This document shows, piece after piece, positions 23,305 through 35,404 of a stretch of 64,000 nucleotides of DNA (positions are counted from its first letter, which is position 1; each line of letters begins with the position of its first letter). The stretch spans positions 217,282,128 through 217,346,127 of the forward strand of contig NC_134358.1 of NCBI RefSeq assembly GCF_048569485.1. Reading direction: 5' to 3'. The notes below the pieces were generated by a model that was not told the DNA's origin, did no database searches, and saw only the letters and a list, made by a program, of their open reading frames with translations. Source of the stretch: Anomaloglossus baeobatrachus. Its lineage: Eukaryota > Chordata > Amphibia > Anura > Aromobatidae. The position numbers and the translations under genes were made by a program.

Positions 23305-25249
23305 TCAGTGTGTTGCCCAGGGCTATGGGGTACTCCGTCCCGGGCGCTGTACTGCTGGGGAGATGTCACTTGGTGGCCGTTGCCTGGTTCCGTGTCCCTG
23401 GGGAAGCTTTTTAAAAGGGGTATATTTACATGGGCGGTTAAATGAAAATTTATAATGTGATGCCATTTGCGGGTTGCGGCTGCCGCTGCACAGTTCTCGC
23501 TACTGCAGCTGGTATTAGTGACAGCCTGGATGTTAGGCCCTCCACAAGCAGGGCCGGGCACAAGAGGATAGGCGATGTGGATGGGTGCAGAAAGAAGGTA
23601 GGCCACACAAGGGGTTGCAGTGTAACTGGTTCCTTTACTCACAGTGAGATGAAAACTGGTCACCCGTGGAAGGCAGGTCTTGACTGCTGGTCCCCTTAGT
23701 CCCAGTGCCGGTTTAATGACCTGGTGGCTTCTTTCCCCTGCACCTGTCTTTGGTTGGTGGGTCTCCATGGCTTGGAGCGTCTGGGGGTCCCCTCCTGGTA
23801 GTCTCTCAAGGGCAGTCTGTATGACGGTAGCGTGAACCCTGTGGGTCGGAGTCTCTGGTCCTGTTTTCCGGTTCTCCCGTTGCTACTGTGTCCCGAACGT
23901 TGAGGTCCTTTATGGTCCCCTCATTGTGCATATTTTATCAGGTCTGCCTGGAGCGTTTGCCTAACCTAGGATTCTGTACCCCGTTGGTGCAATGGTTCCG
24001 GGACTACTCCACTGTACTCCACTGGCAACCACACGCCTGGCCCTCAGTCACCATCACACTCCTGTCAGTGCTTCCACTCGTTTCCACTGTCACCGACTAA
24101 CTAACTCTCTGTCCACTGTCTGCCCTTCCCACCCACCTGGTCGTCTAGTGGACTGGATTGGCTTCATCCCTAGGTGGCCATCCATTAGGTCCAACCCTAG
24201 TCTGGCATTAGTCTTTGGGGAATTTGGGGAAAAACAGGGATTAACTGGAATGTTTTTGTTGTTACCGGCACTGGTCTTCTGGGTTCCTGGGGGTAGGCTC
24301 TGCATCCTGGTGGGGATGCAGTACCTTGTAGCTCCCCGTTGGTTAATTCCAGCACGTCCTCAGGCTGAAATATGACACAGGTTAACACTTTTTATTATAC
24401 ATGGCAAACATTATCAGCAACAACATTCTTCCCTTGCAGGGGAGGCATTTGCTTGAACGTTGCAACTGGAGTACCCCTATCCCTTCACCCACCACCCAAA
24501 GGTCCTGGTCCCAAAACTGCAAGGAGGGAGGTGACCGGTTTCCATGGTGACCAGGTCTCAGCCGCCTCTGCCGCAGATCCTTCCTGCAACTATCCTCTCC
24601 TTGGTGGTGGTGTCAATTAGGGTCCACTGGTAAGGTTGTACTCTAATATTGCACAACTGGTGCAACTATTTAACCCCTTCACGACCGCGGCAGTAAAATT
24701 ACGTCCTATTTTAACGTGACTTAACGACCAGGGATGTAATTTTACTGCCTAAAGTTCATTTGATTGCCGTGGCCATAGCAACGGCTTTCAAATGATGTCC
24801 CCTGCTGTTTCTTACAGCAGGGGACCTTTGCTTCACCCCATCGACGATCGATGTGATTGGCTGTTCAAATCTGAACCGCCAACCACATCTTTCGCACTGA
24901 TTTCGGTAAAAATAATGCCGGACATAGTGCGATACTGTGAAATCCGGCTATGGGACGCCGTAGCAGGTACAGCAGATCATAGGTGGATCTCAAACATGCC
25001 GCCCCCAGCCCCTGCAGCACTGATTGGAGCGATCGTGCTATGACGCGCAATCGCTCCAATCAGTGTACAGTGGGGCGGTTTGATTTGCTGGTGGTCGCCC
25101 TCTCCAGGCCTGTGCTGGTCTGGGGACCCTCCCCCAACATGTCTGCAGCGTGCAGCACTGGCTGGTACTAGTGGTACCACGCCACCGCTGCTGCTGCCGC
25201 TGCTGTCACGTCACGGAGCTGGAGCGGTGAGTATTGTGCTCACCTTGCA

Positions 25250-25500
25250 GCCCCTGCGCGCTCCTGTGATTGCTCCTGCGCGCTCCAGTAATGACCCCTG
25301 CCCGTGCCCCCCTGCGATCTGCCCCCCGACATCCCGATCTGCCCCCCCCGGCATCCCGATCTGCCCCCCGGACATCCCGATCTGCCCCCCGCCATCCCGA
25401 TCCGCCCCCCGCCATCCCGATCCGCCCCCGCCATCCCGATCTGCCCCCCGACATCCCAATCTGCCCCCCGACATCCCAATCTGCCGGCCTCCCCCGTGAT
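25250..25500 (+). repeat. C-rich minisatellite inside the TTAA element
   Basis: There are about ten units of 19-22 bp around CATCCCGATCTGCCCCCCG. Open frames in all registers are a by-product of the composition. Confidence 0.8.
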
Positions 25501-26319
25501 CTCTATTCTGCAGCTCCTCCGGTATCTCCCTCCTCCTCTGCTCTCCCCCTCTGCTGTCCCGCTCCCCCTCTGCTGTCCCCCTCCCCCTCTGCTGTCCCCC
25601 CGACGTCCTCTTACCTGTCTTCACCGGCCGATCACATCTGCCTCCATCGCTGGGTCCTTCTTCCTGGGTCTTCTGCTGAGCTGTCCAACCTCCTGCCTGC
25701 TGCTCCTGTAAAGCTGTTCCTCCTGCTAAACCTCTGGGTACTGTGAGTATAACTTTTTTTTTTTCTTTTTTTTCCTCTATCCCCTGTCCATTTTTACACC
25801 TCATGCGTCTGTGCGTCCCACCGAGCGCTCATCAGGGATGCAGATAACTTATCTGCATCCGTGGTCAGTTTTCGGCGGGACTTTTTTTCCCGTATCCCCG
25901 ACGCTTTTTGTATCGCATCAGTCCGTGCGTCCCGCCGAGCGCTGATCAGGGATGCACATAACGGATCAGCATCCCTGCTCAATTTTTGGCGTGACAAAAA
26001 GCATCGGGGATACGGAAAAAAAAGTCACGCCAAAAATTGAGCAGGGATGCCGATCCGTTATGTGCATCCCTGATCAGCGCTCGGTGGGACGCACGGACGG
26101 ATGCGATACAAAAAGCGTCGGGGATACGGAAAAAAAAGTATCGCATCTGTCCGTGCGTCCCGCTGAGCGCGGATCAGCATCCCTGCTCAATTTTTGGCGT
26201 GACTTTTGTTTTTTTTCCGTATCCCCAGCGCTTTTTGTATCTCATCCGACCGTGCCTCCTGCAGCGGCCGATCAGTGCACTGCGTCTGTGCGTTTGAAAA
26301 GTCAAATGGCGTTCTTTGT

Positions 26320-27950
26320 CTTCTGAGCCCCGCCATGCGCCCAAACAATTGATTTCCACCACATATGAGGTATCTGCGTACTCGGGAAAAATTGCACAAT
26401 ACGTTTTATGGTGCAGTTTTTCCTGATACCGTTGTAAAAAGAAAAAAAAAAGCTATCTTGTTGCTGCAAAAATTTAAAAAAAAAATTAAAAAAAATAAAT
26501 AATTTTCACGGTTCAACGTTATCAACTTTCAGTGGAGCCCCTGGGGGTACAAGGGGCTCACTAAACATCTAAATAAATTCCTTGAGGGGTCTAGTTCCAA
26601 AATGGTGTAATTTGTGGGGGAGCTCCACTGTTTAGGCACCATAGGGGGGTCTAAAAACGTGACATGGCGTCCGCTAATGATTCCAACCAATTTTGCTGTC
26701 AAATGGTGCCCTTCTCTTCTGAGCCATGCCATGCACCCAACAATTACTTTCCACCACATGTGAGGTATCTGCGTACTCAGGAGAAATTGCACAATACGTT
26801 TTATTGTGCATTTTTTCCTGATACCCTTGTGAAAAAAAAAGCTACCTGGTTCAAGTAACAGTTCTGTGGTAAAACAAAAGAAAATTGTATTCATGGCTCA
26901 ACATTATCAACTTCTGTGGAGCCCCTTGGGGCTCACTAAACATCTAGATAAACTCCTTGAGGGGTCTAGTTTCCAAAATGGGGTCACTTGTGGGGGAGCT
27001 CCACTGTTTAGGCACCTCAGGGGGTCTGCAAACGTGACATGGTATCCGCTAATGATTCAAACAAATTTTGCTGTCAAATGGGGCTCCTTCTCTTCTGAGC
27101 CCCGCCATGCGCCCAAACAATTACTTTCCACCACATATGAGGTATCGTTGCACTCAGGAAAAAAATGCACTATAAATTTCATGGTGTATTTTTTCCTGAT
27201 ACCCTTGTGGAAAAAAAGCTACTTAGTTGAAGCAACAGTTTTGTGGTTAAAAAAAAAAAATTCTTTTCACAGTTCAACTTTATAAACTTCTGTGAAGCCC
27301 CAAGGTGTTCAAAGTGCTCACCAAACATCTAGAAAAATTATTTGAGGGCTCTAGTTTCCAAAATGGGGTCACTTGTGGGGGAGCTCTATTGTTTAGGCAC
27401 CTCAGGGGGTCTTCAAACCTGACATGGCGTCCGCTAATGAGTGCAGCTAATTTTGCGTTCAAAAATTCAAATGGCGCTCCTTCCCTTTTGAGCTCTGCCG
27501 TGTGCCCAAACATTTGATTTCCACCACATATGAGGTATCTGCGTACTCAGGAGAAAATGGACAATACATTTTATGTTGCATTTTTTCCCGATACCCTTGT
27601 GAAAAAAAAAGCTACCTAGTTGAAGCAACAGTTTTGTGGTAAAAATTTTTTTTTTCTTTTCACGGCTCAACGTTATAAACTTGTGGGGGAGCTCCATTGT
27701 TTAGGCACCTCAGGGGGTCTTCAAACCCGACATGGCGTCCGCTAATGAGTGCAGCTAATTTTGCGTTCAAAAATTCAAATGGCACTCCTTGCCTTTCGAC
27801 CTCTGCCGTGCACCCAAACAATTGATTTTTACCCCATATGGGGTATCAGCGTACTCAGGAGAAAATGCACAATAAATTGTAGGGTGAATTTTCTCTTTTC
27901 TACCTTGTAAAAATGAAAATTTTATGGCTAAAGTAACATTTTTGTGTTAA
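26320..27950 (+). repeat. ~390-bp tandem repeat inside the TTAA element
   Basis: The landmark TTTCCACCACATATGAGGTA (with variants) recurs near 26351, 26747, 27128, 27519 and, weaker, 27825. Each is preceded by a GGGGGAGCTCCACTGTTTAG block and followed by a poly(A)/poly(T)-rich piece. The copies have diverged moderately. Confidence 0.85.
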
Positions 27951-28834
27951 AAAGTAAAATTTTCATTTTTTCCTTCCACATTGCTTTGGTTCCTGTGAAG
28001 CACCTAAAGGGTTAATAAACTTTTTGGATGTGGTTTTGAGCAGTGTGAGGGGTGCAGTTTTTAGAATGGGGTCACTTTTGGGTATTTTTTGTCACCTCGG
28101 TCTCTCAAAGTCACTTCAAATGTGATGTGGTCCCTAAAAAAAATTATTTTGTAAATTTTGTTAGAAAAATTAGAAATTGCTGATGAACTTTGACCCCTTC
28201 TAACTTCCTAACGAAAAAAAAATTCTTTCGAAAATTGCGCTGATGTAAAGTAGACAAGTGGGAAATCTTATTTAGTAACTATTTTGTGTGACATATCTCT
28301 CAGATTTATGGGCATAAATTTTCAAAGTTTGAAAATTGCAAAATTTTCAAATTTTTCGCACAATTTCCTAAATTTTCACAACTAAATGCAAAAAGTATCG
28401 GCCTGAATTTACAACTGACATGAAGTACAATATGTCACGAAAAAAACAATGTCAGAATCGCCAGGATCCGTTGAAGCGTTCCAGAGTTATAACCTGTCAA
28501 AGTGACACTGGTCAGAATTGCAAAAAATGGCCCGGTCATTAGGGTGTTTTAATGGCCGGGGGTGAAGGGGTTAAAGGTTAAAGTTTTTGACTGCTGCCAG
28601 TCCTGCAGTCTGGGTCCATTTTAATCAACTTGTGCAAACTGGTTAAATGCAACATTTTTCAATTATTCTTATTTTTCTATATTTACACTACTATTTAATT
28701 GGAACAGTCAACAAAAAGAACATTTGGGTAGCTCAGCAGGTTACAGCTACCAGGGTACTGGAAAGCAGCCATCTGGGTCAACTGGCCTCCTGGGATCAGC
28801 ACTCACAGTCTGGGTACACTGGTCCCATGCACCT

Positions 28835-29320
28835 CTACTGCCTCCTGGTGGCAGCTGAGGAATTGGTGCTGTAGTAGGAGCGGGGCTGGTTTCTCTGCAA
28901 CGACCTCCACATTAAAGGCGTACCAGCCCCACTCCCCGTAGTGACGCATATAGGTGACCTTGTCTCCAACGTGCAAGTCCTGGTCGGGTTGTCCTTTGGG
29001 GAGATGGGGGTCTCACATCCCGGCCGGAAATGAAGACTCCTTCCTTCAAGCCGGGCTCCGCAATGAAACCCCACCCCCTTTTTAGGTTGAAGCGTTCCAC
29101 CATCCCCTGGTACGTCAGTCACTGTGCCCAGCAGCTGGCACGCCTCAGGCACTGTTTTTCCTGGAGGTCCCTGGCCTCCGCCTGCGCCCGCTGGGCCTCC
29201 CGCTGCTCCCGCTCCCGGGCCAGCTTGGTGATGAGGGCCTGGCATGCCCCATGGGTATCATCCTCAACACGGGCCCACTCCCAGGTGACGACCGCTGCTC
29301 TCCCGCTACATGGTTCAGGG
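28835..29320 (-). pseudogene. Cold-shock-like frame and helical stretch of second LTR element, broken
   Basis: On the minus strand a charged stretch (LAREREQREAQRAQAEARDL) is followed by VERFNLKRGWGFI and GVFISGRDV, and further on by a GDKVTYMRHY and GWYAFNVEV pair in a different frame. The first and last pieces match, in order and spacing, the cold-shock-like frame of the other LTR element, so the two families share this module. The copy here is broken. It is described as part of a fossil element only. Confidence 0.6.
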
Positions 29321-29650
29321 TAGCTCACTGCCGGGTCCCCGACAGCGACTGGGCACAGCACCTGGGAGTAGTCATCAGTGATGGCGGCGGCCTTCCCCGC
29401 GGCTCCCTATGATGATGCAGCCTGGTCTGTCATCACTGGGTCAGAAGGAGGTGTTACTTGATCCTTCTCCTTCAGAGAACGTGATGCGGCCTGGTCTGAT
29501 CGGGCCGGGGACGTCTCTGCCACTTTTTACACCAAAAATGGTGGCGGTTTCATCAATAGTAAAACAAAGTCCATGAAACAGTCTATAAGGCACACATCAC
29601 CTGGTATAACCGGGTCCAGTTCAATCCTGTTCACAGCTCCAGAAAAAAGT

Positions 29651-31651
29651 TGTGTCGCCTTGGGCTATGGGGCACTCGGTCGAGGGTGGTGTAGTGCTGG
29701 GGAGGTGTCACTTGGTGGCTGTTGCCCGGTTCCGTGTCCCTGGGGACGTTTTTTAAAAGGGGTATATACTGTATACAGGAGAGGTTAAATGAAAGTTTAT
29801 AACGTGACGCCACTTGCGGGTTGCGGCTATATAGATGGAGCTGCCACTGCACGGTTCTCACTACTGGGGCTGGTGATGGTGGCAGCCTGGATGTTAGGCC
29901 CTCTGCAAGCAGGGCCGGGACCCGGAGGATAGTTGATGTGGATGGGTGCAGAAAGAAGGTAGGCCACACAAGGGGTTGCATTGTAACTGGTTCATTTACT
30001 CACAGTGAGATGGAAACTGGTCACCCTAGGAAGGCTGGTCTTGACTGCTGGTGCCCTTAGTCCCAGTGCCGGTTTAATGACCTGGTGGCTTCTTTCCCCT
30101 GCACCTGTCTTTGGTTAGTGGGTCTCAGTGGCTTGGAGCATCTGGGGGTCCCTTCCCGGTAGTCTCTCAAGGGTAGTCCGTATGACGGTAGCGAGAACCC
30201 TGTGGGGTCGGAGTCTCTGGTCCTGTTCCCCGGTTCTCCCGTTGCTACTGTGTCCTGAACTTCAAGGTCAGTGAGGTCCTTGATGATCCCCTTACAGTGC
30301 AGATTTTATCAGGTCTGCCTGGAACATTTGCCTGACCTAGGATTCTGTACACCATTGGTGCTATGGTTCCGGGAGCACTCCGCCGTACTCTATCGGCAAC
30401 CACACGCCTGGGCCCTCAGGTCACCATCACACTCCTGTCAGTTCTTCCATTTGCTTCCTCTGTCACCAACTAACTAACTCACTGTCCACAGTCTGCCCCT
30501 CCCACCTGGTCGTCCAGTGGACTGGATCAGCTCCTCCACTAGGTAGCCATCTATTAGGTCCAACCCTAGTCTGGCACCAGACTTTGGGGAATTTGGTGAA
30601 AAACAGGGATTAACTGAAATGTTTTTGTTGTTACCGGCACTGGTCTTCTGGGTTCCTGGGGGCTAGGCTGTTATGAATACGTTTTCCAGTTTTGGGCTCC
30701 CTCTTGTGGTCTGTGCTGGCGGTACAGTTGATGTGTGGAATGAAAGCCATACACCTGTGGAGGACTGGCAATCAGGGTCAGATTGAGCTATTTAACTGAG
30801 TAGTTTTCTCTTGTTACTTGCTGGTGGTCAATGTCTCCTGTGTGTTAAGGACAGTCTGTAACCAGCTCTGCTCACTAGCAGAACTCCTCTCAGATAAGTG
30901 GTCTTTGTACCTTTGCTGTTTGTTTTCCACTTTCTTGTTGTTTTTTCTGCTTTAATACTAGGGCTTGATTCCTATTTTGTCTGTGTGGAGTTCTTGGTGG
31001 AATGGGATCATTGCCTGCTGGGAGTGTCTGTATAATCTGCTCCATGATTCTGCAAGGTATTGTGTTTGACATGCTTGGTATTAATTCAGTCCCTCATCTG
31101 TATTAGAGTTTTTGGATCGCAGTAACATTTGAGTGCTGATTCAGTGGGGGAGAGGTTGTGTGACCTCAGGATTTTTCCATATCAGAAGTGCTGGTAGCTG
31201 GTATATATTAGGGTTTTTACAGCAGCAGACAGTTGCTCTTTCCGATCCTTTCCTATAAAGATAGTTTGGGCCTCACCTTTGCTGAAATCTGTCTTTTCTG
31301 GCTTTGTATTGTGTTTTTCTATATCACAGTAGCCTTTACATGTGGGGGGATATCTATCTATCTTTGGGGACTGCTCCGAGGCAGATTAGCTTTCTTATAT
31401 CTCTATCTGTGAGATTATTTAGTTCTCCGGCTTTGTCGAGGCGTCCAGGTCATCGTAGGCACGCCCCACGGCTACTTCTAGTTGTGTGTCAGGATTAGGT
31501 CCGCAGTCCGTTAAGTCTTCAACCACTCTGTTACCTTTTTAGGATTCCGCATTTTTTGATCCTCCTCGGTCCCTGAATCATAACAGTAGGCCCTGCATCC
31601 TGGTGGGGACGCAGTACCTTGTAGCTCCTTGATGGCTTCAGGGGCGCTACA
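29651..31651 (-). repeat. LTR B of the second LTR element, split by an insertion
   Basis: It begins TGTGTCGCCTTGGGC, ends GGGGCGCTACA, and continues on both sides of the insertion at 30669-31585. It aligns by eye with 23309-24336 along most of its length. Confidence 0.78.
30669..31585. mobile_element. Solo-LTR-like insertion, fossil
   Basis: This 917-bp insertion starts TGTTATGAATAC and ends GAATCATAACA, so it has TG..CA ends inside a short inverted repeat. TAGG(C) lies on both sides. The uninterrupted LTR A near 24293 shows TAGGC only once, confirming it as an insertion. No coding part is present. The best reading is a solo LTR; family unknown. Confidence 0.6.
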
Positions 31652-31655
31652 TCAG

Positions 31656-32230
31656 CATCGGTGCCTGCTGGTGGGAACAGGAGGAAACTTCACCACCCTG
31701 GATAAGGTCAGTGCACCCCCCTGGAGAGTGAGGAGGGTATAGCTGGATGACCTGTCACCTAGGGGAGACCTCTGCAGTGAAGCAGACCCCAGGTGACTAT
31801 GAAGAGGAGTGAGGTAACTGAAGGGCCTTAGACTGAATACGGAGTGCCCTGGTGCCAGAAATAAAGTTGATCTGCTTATGAAGAAGCACTTAGACTGGAC
31901 TTTATTATCTGAAGATTTCTGTCACCAGAGACTGTAACGTAGTCTGTCCTGTGTGTGGTGCGGCGATGGGGAGGTGAGGGGTTAACAGCAGGTTGTGCTG
32001 TGACCTGTTGGTCCTCTGCTGCCAAAACGACTACACTGCTGCCTGCCTGGTGCCCACCACCACAATTGCATCCTTCACAGAGGATTGAACAGCACATAGC
32101 ACAGAGGGGAAGAGGCAGTGTGGTCACCTGAATAGCTGAAAAGAATGATCGTGGACCCAGGCAATTGGCCCACCTAGTCGACTATTGCCCCCAACCTGCT
32201 CTCCCAGCTATTGTAGAGGGCCGGCCGCCT
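31656..32230. other. Unassigned stretch
   Basis: I see no gene or repeat boundary. An AATAAA (about 31859) follows a GCCCTGGTGCCAG segment, but there is no frame to attach it to. Confidence 0.4.
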
Positions 32231-32431
32231 GCTGCATAATGTCATTATAACACACATGGCCGCGCACAGTGAATTGCGCACGGCCGTGTCTCCTGCACTG
32301 TGATGTGGCCGGGCCCACTGACATTACAGGTGCAGACAGTGCTGGGCGGCCGCATAGTACAAGAGACACGGCCGCGCGCAGTTCACAGTGCACGGCCACG
32401 TGTGTTATAATGACGTCATGCAGCGCGCGCT
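32231..32431. repeat. GC-rich inverted repeat (foldback/MITE-like)
   Basis: CATAATGTCATTATAACACA on the left and TGTGTTATAATGACGTCATG on the right, each followed inward by GGCCGCGC/GGCCGTG words, form arms of about 70 bp around a short loop. It is probably a small foldback DNA element. Confidence 0.65.
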
Positions 32432-32944
32432 GCCTCCATCCAGCCGAGGAGCATCAGACAAGGGTTGCTACATCCCAGTGGCTAGAAGCTGCCTGGGTAG
32501 TGGGCGTAAACGGCTTTGTAAGTAGGCGTGGCCATGTTTCCTCCCATCTGGTATAATCATGCAGGTTTTACCCCTCCCCCTCTCCACCCTCCCTGCACCC
32601 CCCATCAGGAGGTCTTACCTCAGACCCTGCATCTATTATAAAGAACTCCAGGACACCTGGAGTTTCTTTCTGTTATCAGCTGTGTTGCTGAGGCCCGCCC
32701 CTTCTGGTCACATGAGCGTGACATCACCTCAGGTCCTTTAACCTACAGGGATTTACCATCAAACAAGTCTGTGGCTGCACAGGAGAGAAGAAAAGGAGAG
32801 AAGTGTCCCCCAATCATCAACAGTATAAAGCTCCCCAGTATGTGTCTGTGTGTATAGGATTGTGTCTGTCTATGTGTATGATTATTTGTATGTTAATGTT
32901 TTCAAATATGTATACGTGTCTTTGTGACTATATCTGTGTATGTT
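32432..32944. other. Unassigned stretch
   Basis: There is no supported feature. The final 100 bp become GT-rich and grade into the minisatellite. Confidence 0.4.
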
Positions 32945-34112
32945 CTGTGTATATGTGTGTGTATACGGCTGTACGCAGGTGTGTGTAGGTGTAGACGGCT
33001 GTACACAGGTATGTGTAGGTGTATACGGCTGTACGCAGGTGTGTGTAGGTATATACGGCTGTACGCAGGTGTGTGTATGTGTATACAGCTGTACACAGGT
33101 GTGTGTAGGTGTATACAGCTGTACGCAGGTGTGTGTAGGTGTATACGGCTGTACGCTGGTGTCTGTAGGTGTATACGGCTGTGAGCAGGTCTGTGTATGT
33201 GTACATGGCTGTACGCTGGTGTCTGTAGGTGTATACAGCTGTATGCTGGTGTCTGTAGGTGTATACGGCTGTACGCTGGTGTCCGTAGGTGTATACGGCT
33301 GTACGCTGGTTTATGTGTATACGGCTGTACGCTGGTGTGTGTATGTGTATATGGTTGTACGCTGGTGTCTGTAGGTGTATACGGCTGTACGCTGGTGTCT
33401 GTAGGTGTATACGGCTGTGTGCAGGTGTGTGTATGTGTATATGGCTGCGCGCAGGTGTGTGTATGTGTATACGGCTGTACGCAGGTGTGTGTATGTGTAT
33501 ACGGCTGTACGCAGGTGTGTGTAGGTGTGTACGGCCATACGCAGGTGTGTGTACGTGTATACAGCTGTACGCTGGTGTGTGTAGGTGTATACAGCTGTAT
33601 GTAGGTGTGTGCAGGTGTATACGGCTGTACGCTAGTGTCTGTAGGTGTATACGGCTGTAAGCTGGTGTCTGTAGGTTTATACGGCTGTGTGCAGGTGTAT
33701 ACGGCTGTACGCTGGTGTCTGTAGGTGTATACGGCTGTAAGCTGGTGTCTGTAGGTGTATACGGCTGTGCACAGGTGTGTGTATGTGTATACGGCTGTGT
33801 ACAGGTGTGTGTATGTGTATACGGCTGTGCGCAGGTGTGTGTATGTGTATACGGCTGTACGCAGGTGTGTGTAGGTGTATACGGCTGTACGCAGGTGTGT
33901 GTAGGTGTATACGGCTGTACGCTGGAGTCTGTAGGTGTATACGGCTGTAAGCTGGTGTCTGTAGGTGTATACAGCCGTGCGCAGGTGTGTGTAGGTGTAT
34001 ACGGCTGTATGCAGGTGTGTGTAGGTGTATACGGCCGTACACAGGTGTGTGTAGGTGTATACGGCCATACGCAGGTGTGTGTAGGTGTATACGGCTGTAC
34101 GCAGGTGTGTAC
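32945..34112 (+). repeat. 30-bp minisatellite, GTATACGGCTGTACGCAGGT unit
   Basis: About 39 regular 30-bp units of GTGTGTGTAGGTGTATACGG plus CTGTACGCAG, with two main variants (CGCAGGTGTGTGT and CGCTGGTGTCTGT) interspersed. Because 30 is a multiple of 3, frames stay open for up to about 430 codons on the minus strand. I regard that as a consequence of the repeat. Confidence 0.95.
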
Positions 34113-34180
34113 ATATCTTTGTACTGTATGTTTACATGTCCGTGTTTCTGGAGTTGGGTATGTGTATACGATGCCTGTAT

Positions 34181-34947
34181 GTAAGGCTGCGTGTCCACCA
34201 TCAGGGATCACAGCGTTTTAGATTCAGAGTGTTTTTGCTGCATTGTACAGTACAAGCACAGTGGATGGGATTTCTAGAAATCCTATGCCCACTGTGTGTC
34301 TACAGCCCACAGCGAAAACTGACCTGTGGTGTGGCTTCCCGAGCCCTGGCATGTCAGTTTATTGCTGTGTAGCCACAACTGTCTCCACAGACAGAACAGA
34401 AGATAGAGACCACAGCGGCCTGAACCCTGACTGTGGGCACAGGCATCTGTGGTACCTGTGGAGAACACTCGTGGCCCTGCAGGAGAGGATATGTTGCGTC
34501 CAGGACACAACATGTACAAACCGTGGGCATGTAACCGTATTGTGTATGTGTAAAACGTATCTTTAGGACACAACACTAATCTATACGGGTGAGTGCCCAC
34601 CATCAGGCGTCTTCACAGTCTAGATGCAGCGTGCTTTCTCTGGTGGAGACGCAAGGCTCCTGGGCAGGAGATCGCGCTGTCCATGTACACCATCAGAGTG
34701 ACTGTCAGCAGATATTCGCTGTATTCTCCCGCTCAGAGCACTAGCATCGCTGTTAGAATAATTTGACATGCTGAGGATAGGAAAGCAGCGCCACAGGTCA
34801 GTTTATGGAGCGTCTAAAAGAAGCCCAGGGGGCCGGAGATTTCTATAAATCCATCCACTGTGCCTGTACTGTATAATGCAGCATTTTGGACTGAAAACAC
34901 TTTGCGTCAAGATGCTCATGACACTGATCGTGGGTCCGGGCCCTAAG
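34181..34947. mobile_element. Non-autonomous DNA element (tentative)
   Basis: The left end AAGGCTGCGTGTCCACCATC and the right end GATCGTGGGTCCGGGCCCTA are weakly inverted. GTGCCCACCATCAGGCGTC recurs internally near 34595. There is no coding part and the boundaries are uncertain. Confidence 0.4.
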
Positions 34948-34989
34948 AGGTCACTCACATATGTGTCAGGGAATTTCATTTGTCTTTCC

Positions 34990-35404
34990 ATGTTTATGAA
35001 AAGAAAAGTGAAATTAACCCCTGCACTGTGACGTAGCTATGTCACCACCTTATGGCCTCCTTCACGTGTCTATGTATCTGGTACGTGTTGTATCCATGTA
35101 TCCATTTTTCTTATGGTTACCACACATACCCATTATAACCTGTGGTGCTGCTCGCATGTCTGTGTGTTTACACAGACCGTGTGTGATCCCTACAGAGACA
35201 TCTTTTTTTCCCCAGCAGCGCACATGACAAGGGCCAATAGAAGTCTATGGGGCTGTGAAAAACACGTACAGCACACAGATGGCATAAGTGTATATAGTCC
35301 ATGTGCCAGCCGTGTTCCGTAGGAGTTTAACATTGAAAATAAAGGATAAACTTTGTAATTGTTGTACATGTAGTTAGCTGGGTTATGGTTCTGTATCTAT
35401 GTAG
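34990..35404. other. Transposon-like debris, unassigned
   Basis: CCTCCTTCACGTGTC and CACGTACAGCACACAGATGG segments resemble ends of non-autonomous DNA elements. No pair of termini could be fixed. Confidence 0.3.

Larger units (their letters stand above)
24674..28570. mobile_element. TTAA-flanked non-autonomous DNA transposon
   Basis: TTAA occurs at 24670-24673 and 28571-28574, and the ends are inverted (CCCCTTCACGACCG on the left, GGGGGTGAAGGGG on the right). That fits piggyBac-type integration at TTAA, though Kolobok elements also use TTAA. No transposase is visible in 3.9 kb. The interior is a mosaic: a GC-rich minisatellite (25250-25500), long palindromic arms around CGTCCCGCCGAGCGCTGATC (25800-26260), and four to five ~390-bp tandem units (26320-27950). 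Confidence 0.75.
23309..31651 (-). mobile_element. Second non-autonomous LTR retroelement, fossil, with nested insertions
   Basis: LTR A (from 23309, ending near 24336) and LTR B (29651-31651 including an insertion) share TGTGT(T/C)GCC starts and the GGCTATGGGG(T/C)ACTC block. The element is flanked by TCAG at 23305-23308 and 31652-31655. Orientation is minus: a primer-binding-like TGGAGCTGTGAACAGGAT lies just inside LTR B. The body lacks gag and pol and has a charged helical stretch plus a broken cold-shock-like frame (28835-29110), the same plan as the element at 14.6-22.2 kb. A 3.9-kb TTAA-flanked DNA element (24674-28570) sits in the body and a solo-LTR-like insertion (30669-31585) in LTR B. 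LTR A and B differ by several percent by eye, so it is older than the first element. It is broken in a few places. Confidence 0.82.

Noticed and set aside
23118-23768. 216-codon minus-strand frame
   Set aside because: It lies mostly within LTR A of the second LTR element, has no recognisable domain and is not open in LTR B.
25205-25804. GC-rich 197-codon frame (Gly/Arg-rich) on the minus strand
   Set aside because: It lies inside a non-autonomous transposon and is driven by the ~20-bp C-rich minisatellite. It has no domain.
32902-34211. 388- and 427-codon minus-strand frames (YTHTHTC.QPYTPTDTS type)
   Set aside because: They lie entirely within the 30-bp minisatellite; several frames are open at once, which shows a composition effect.
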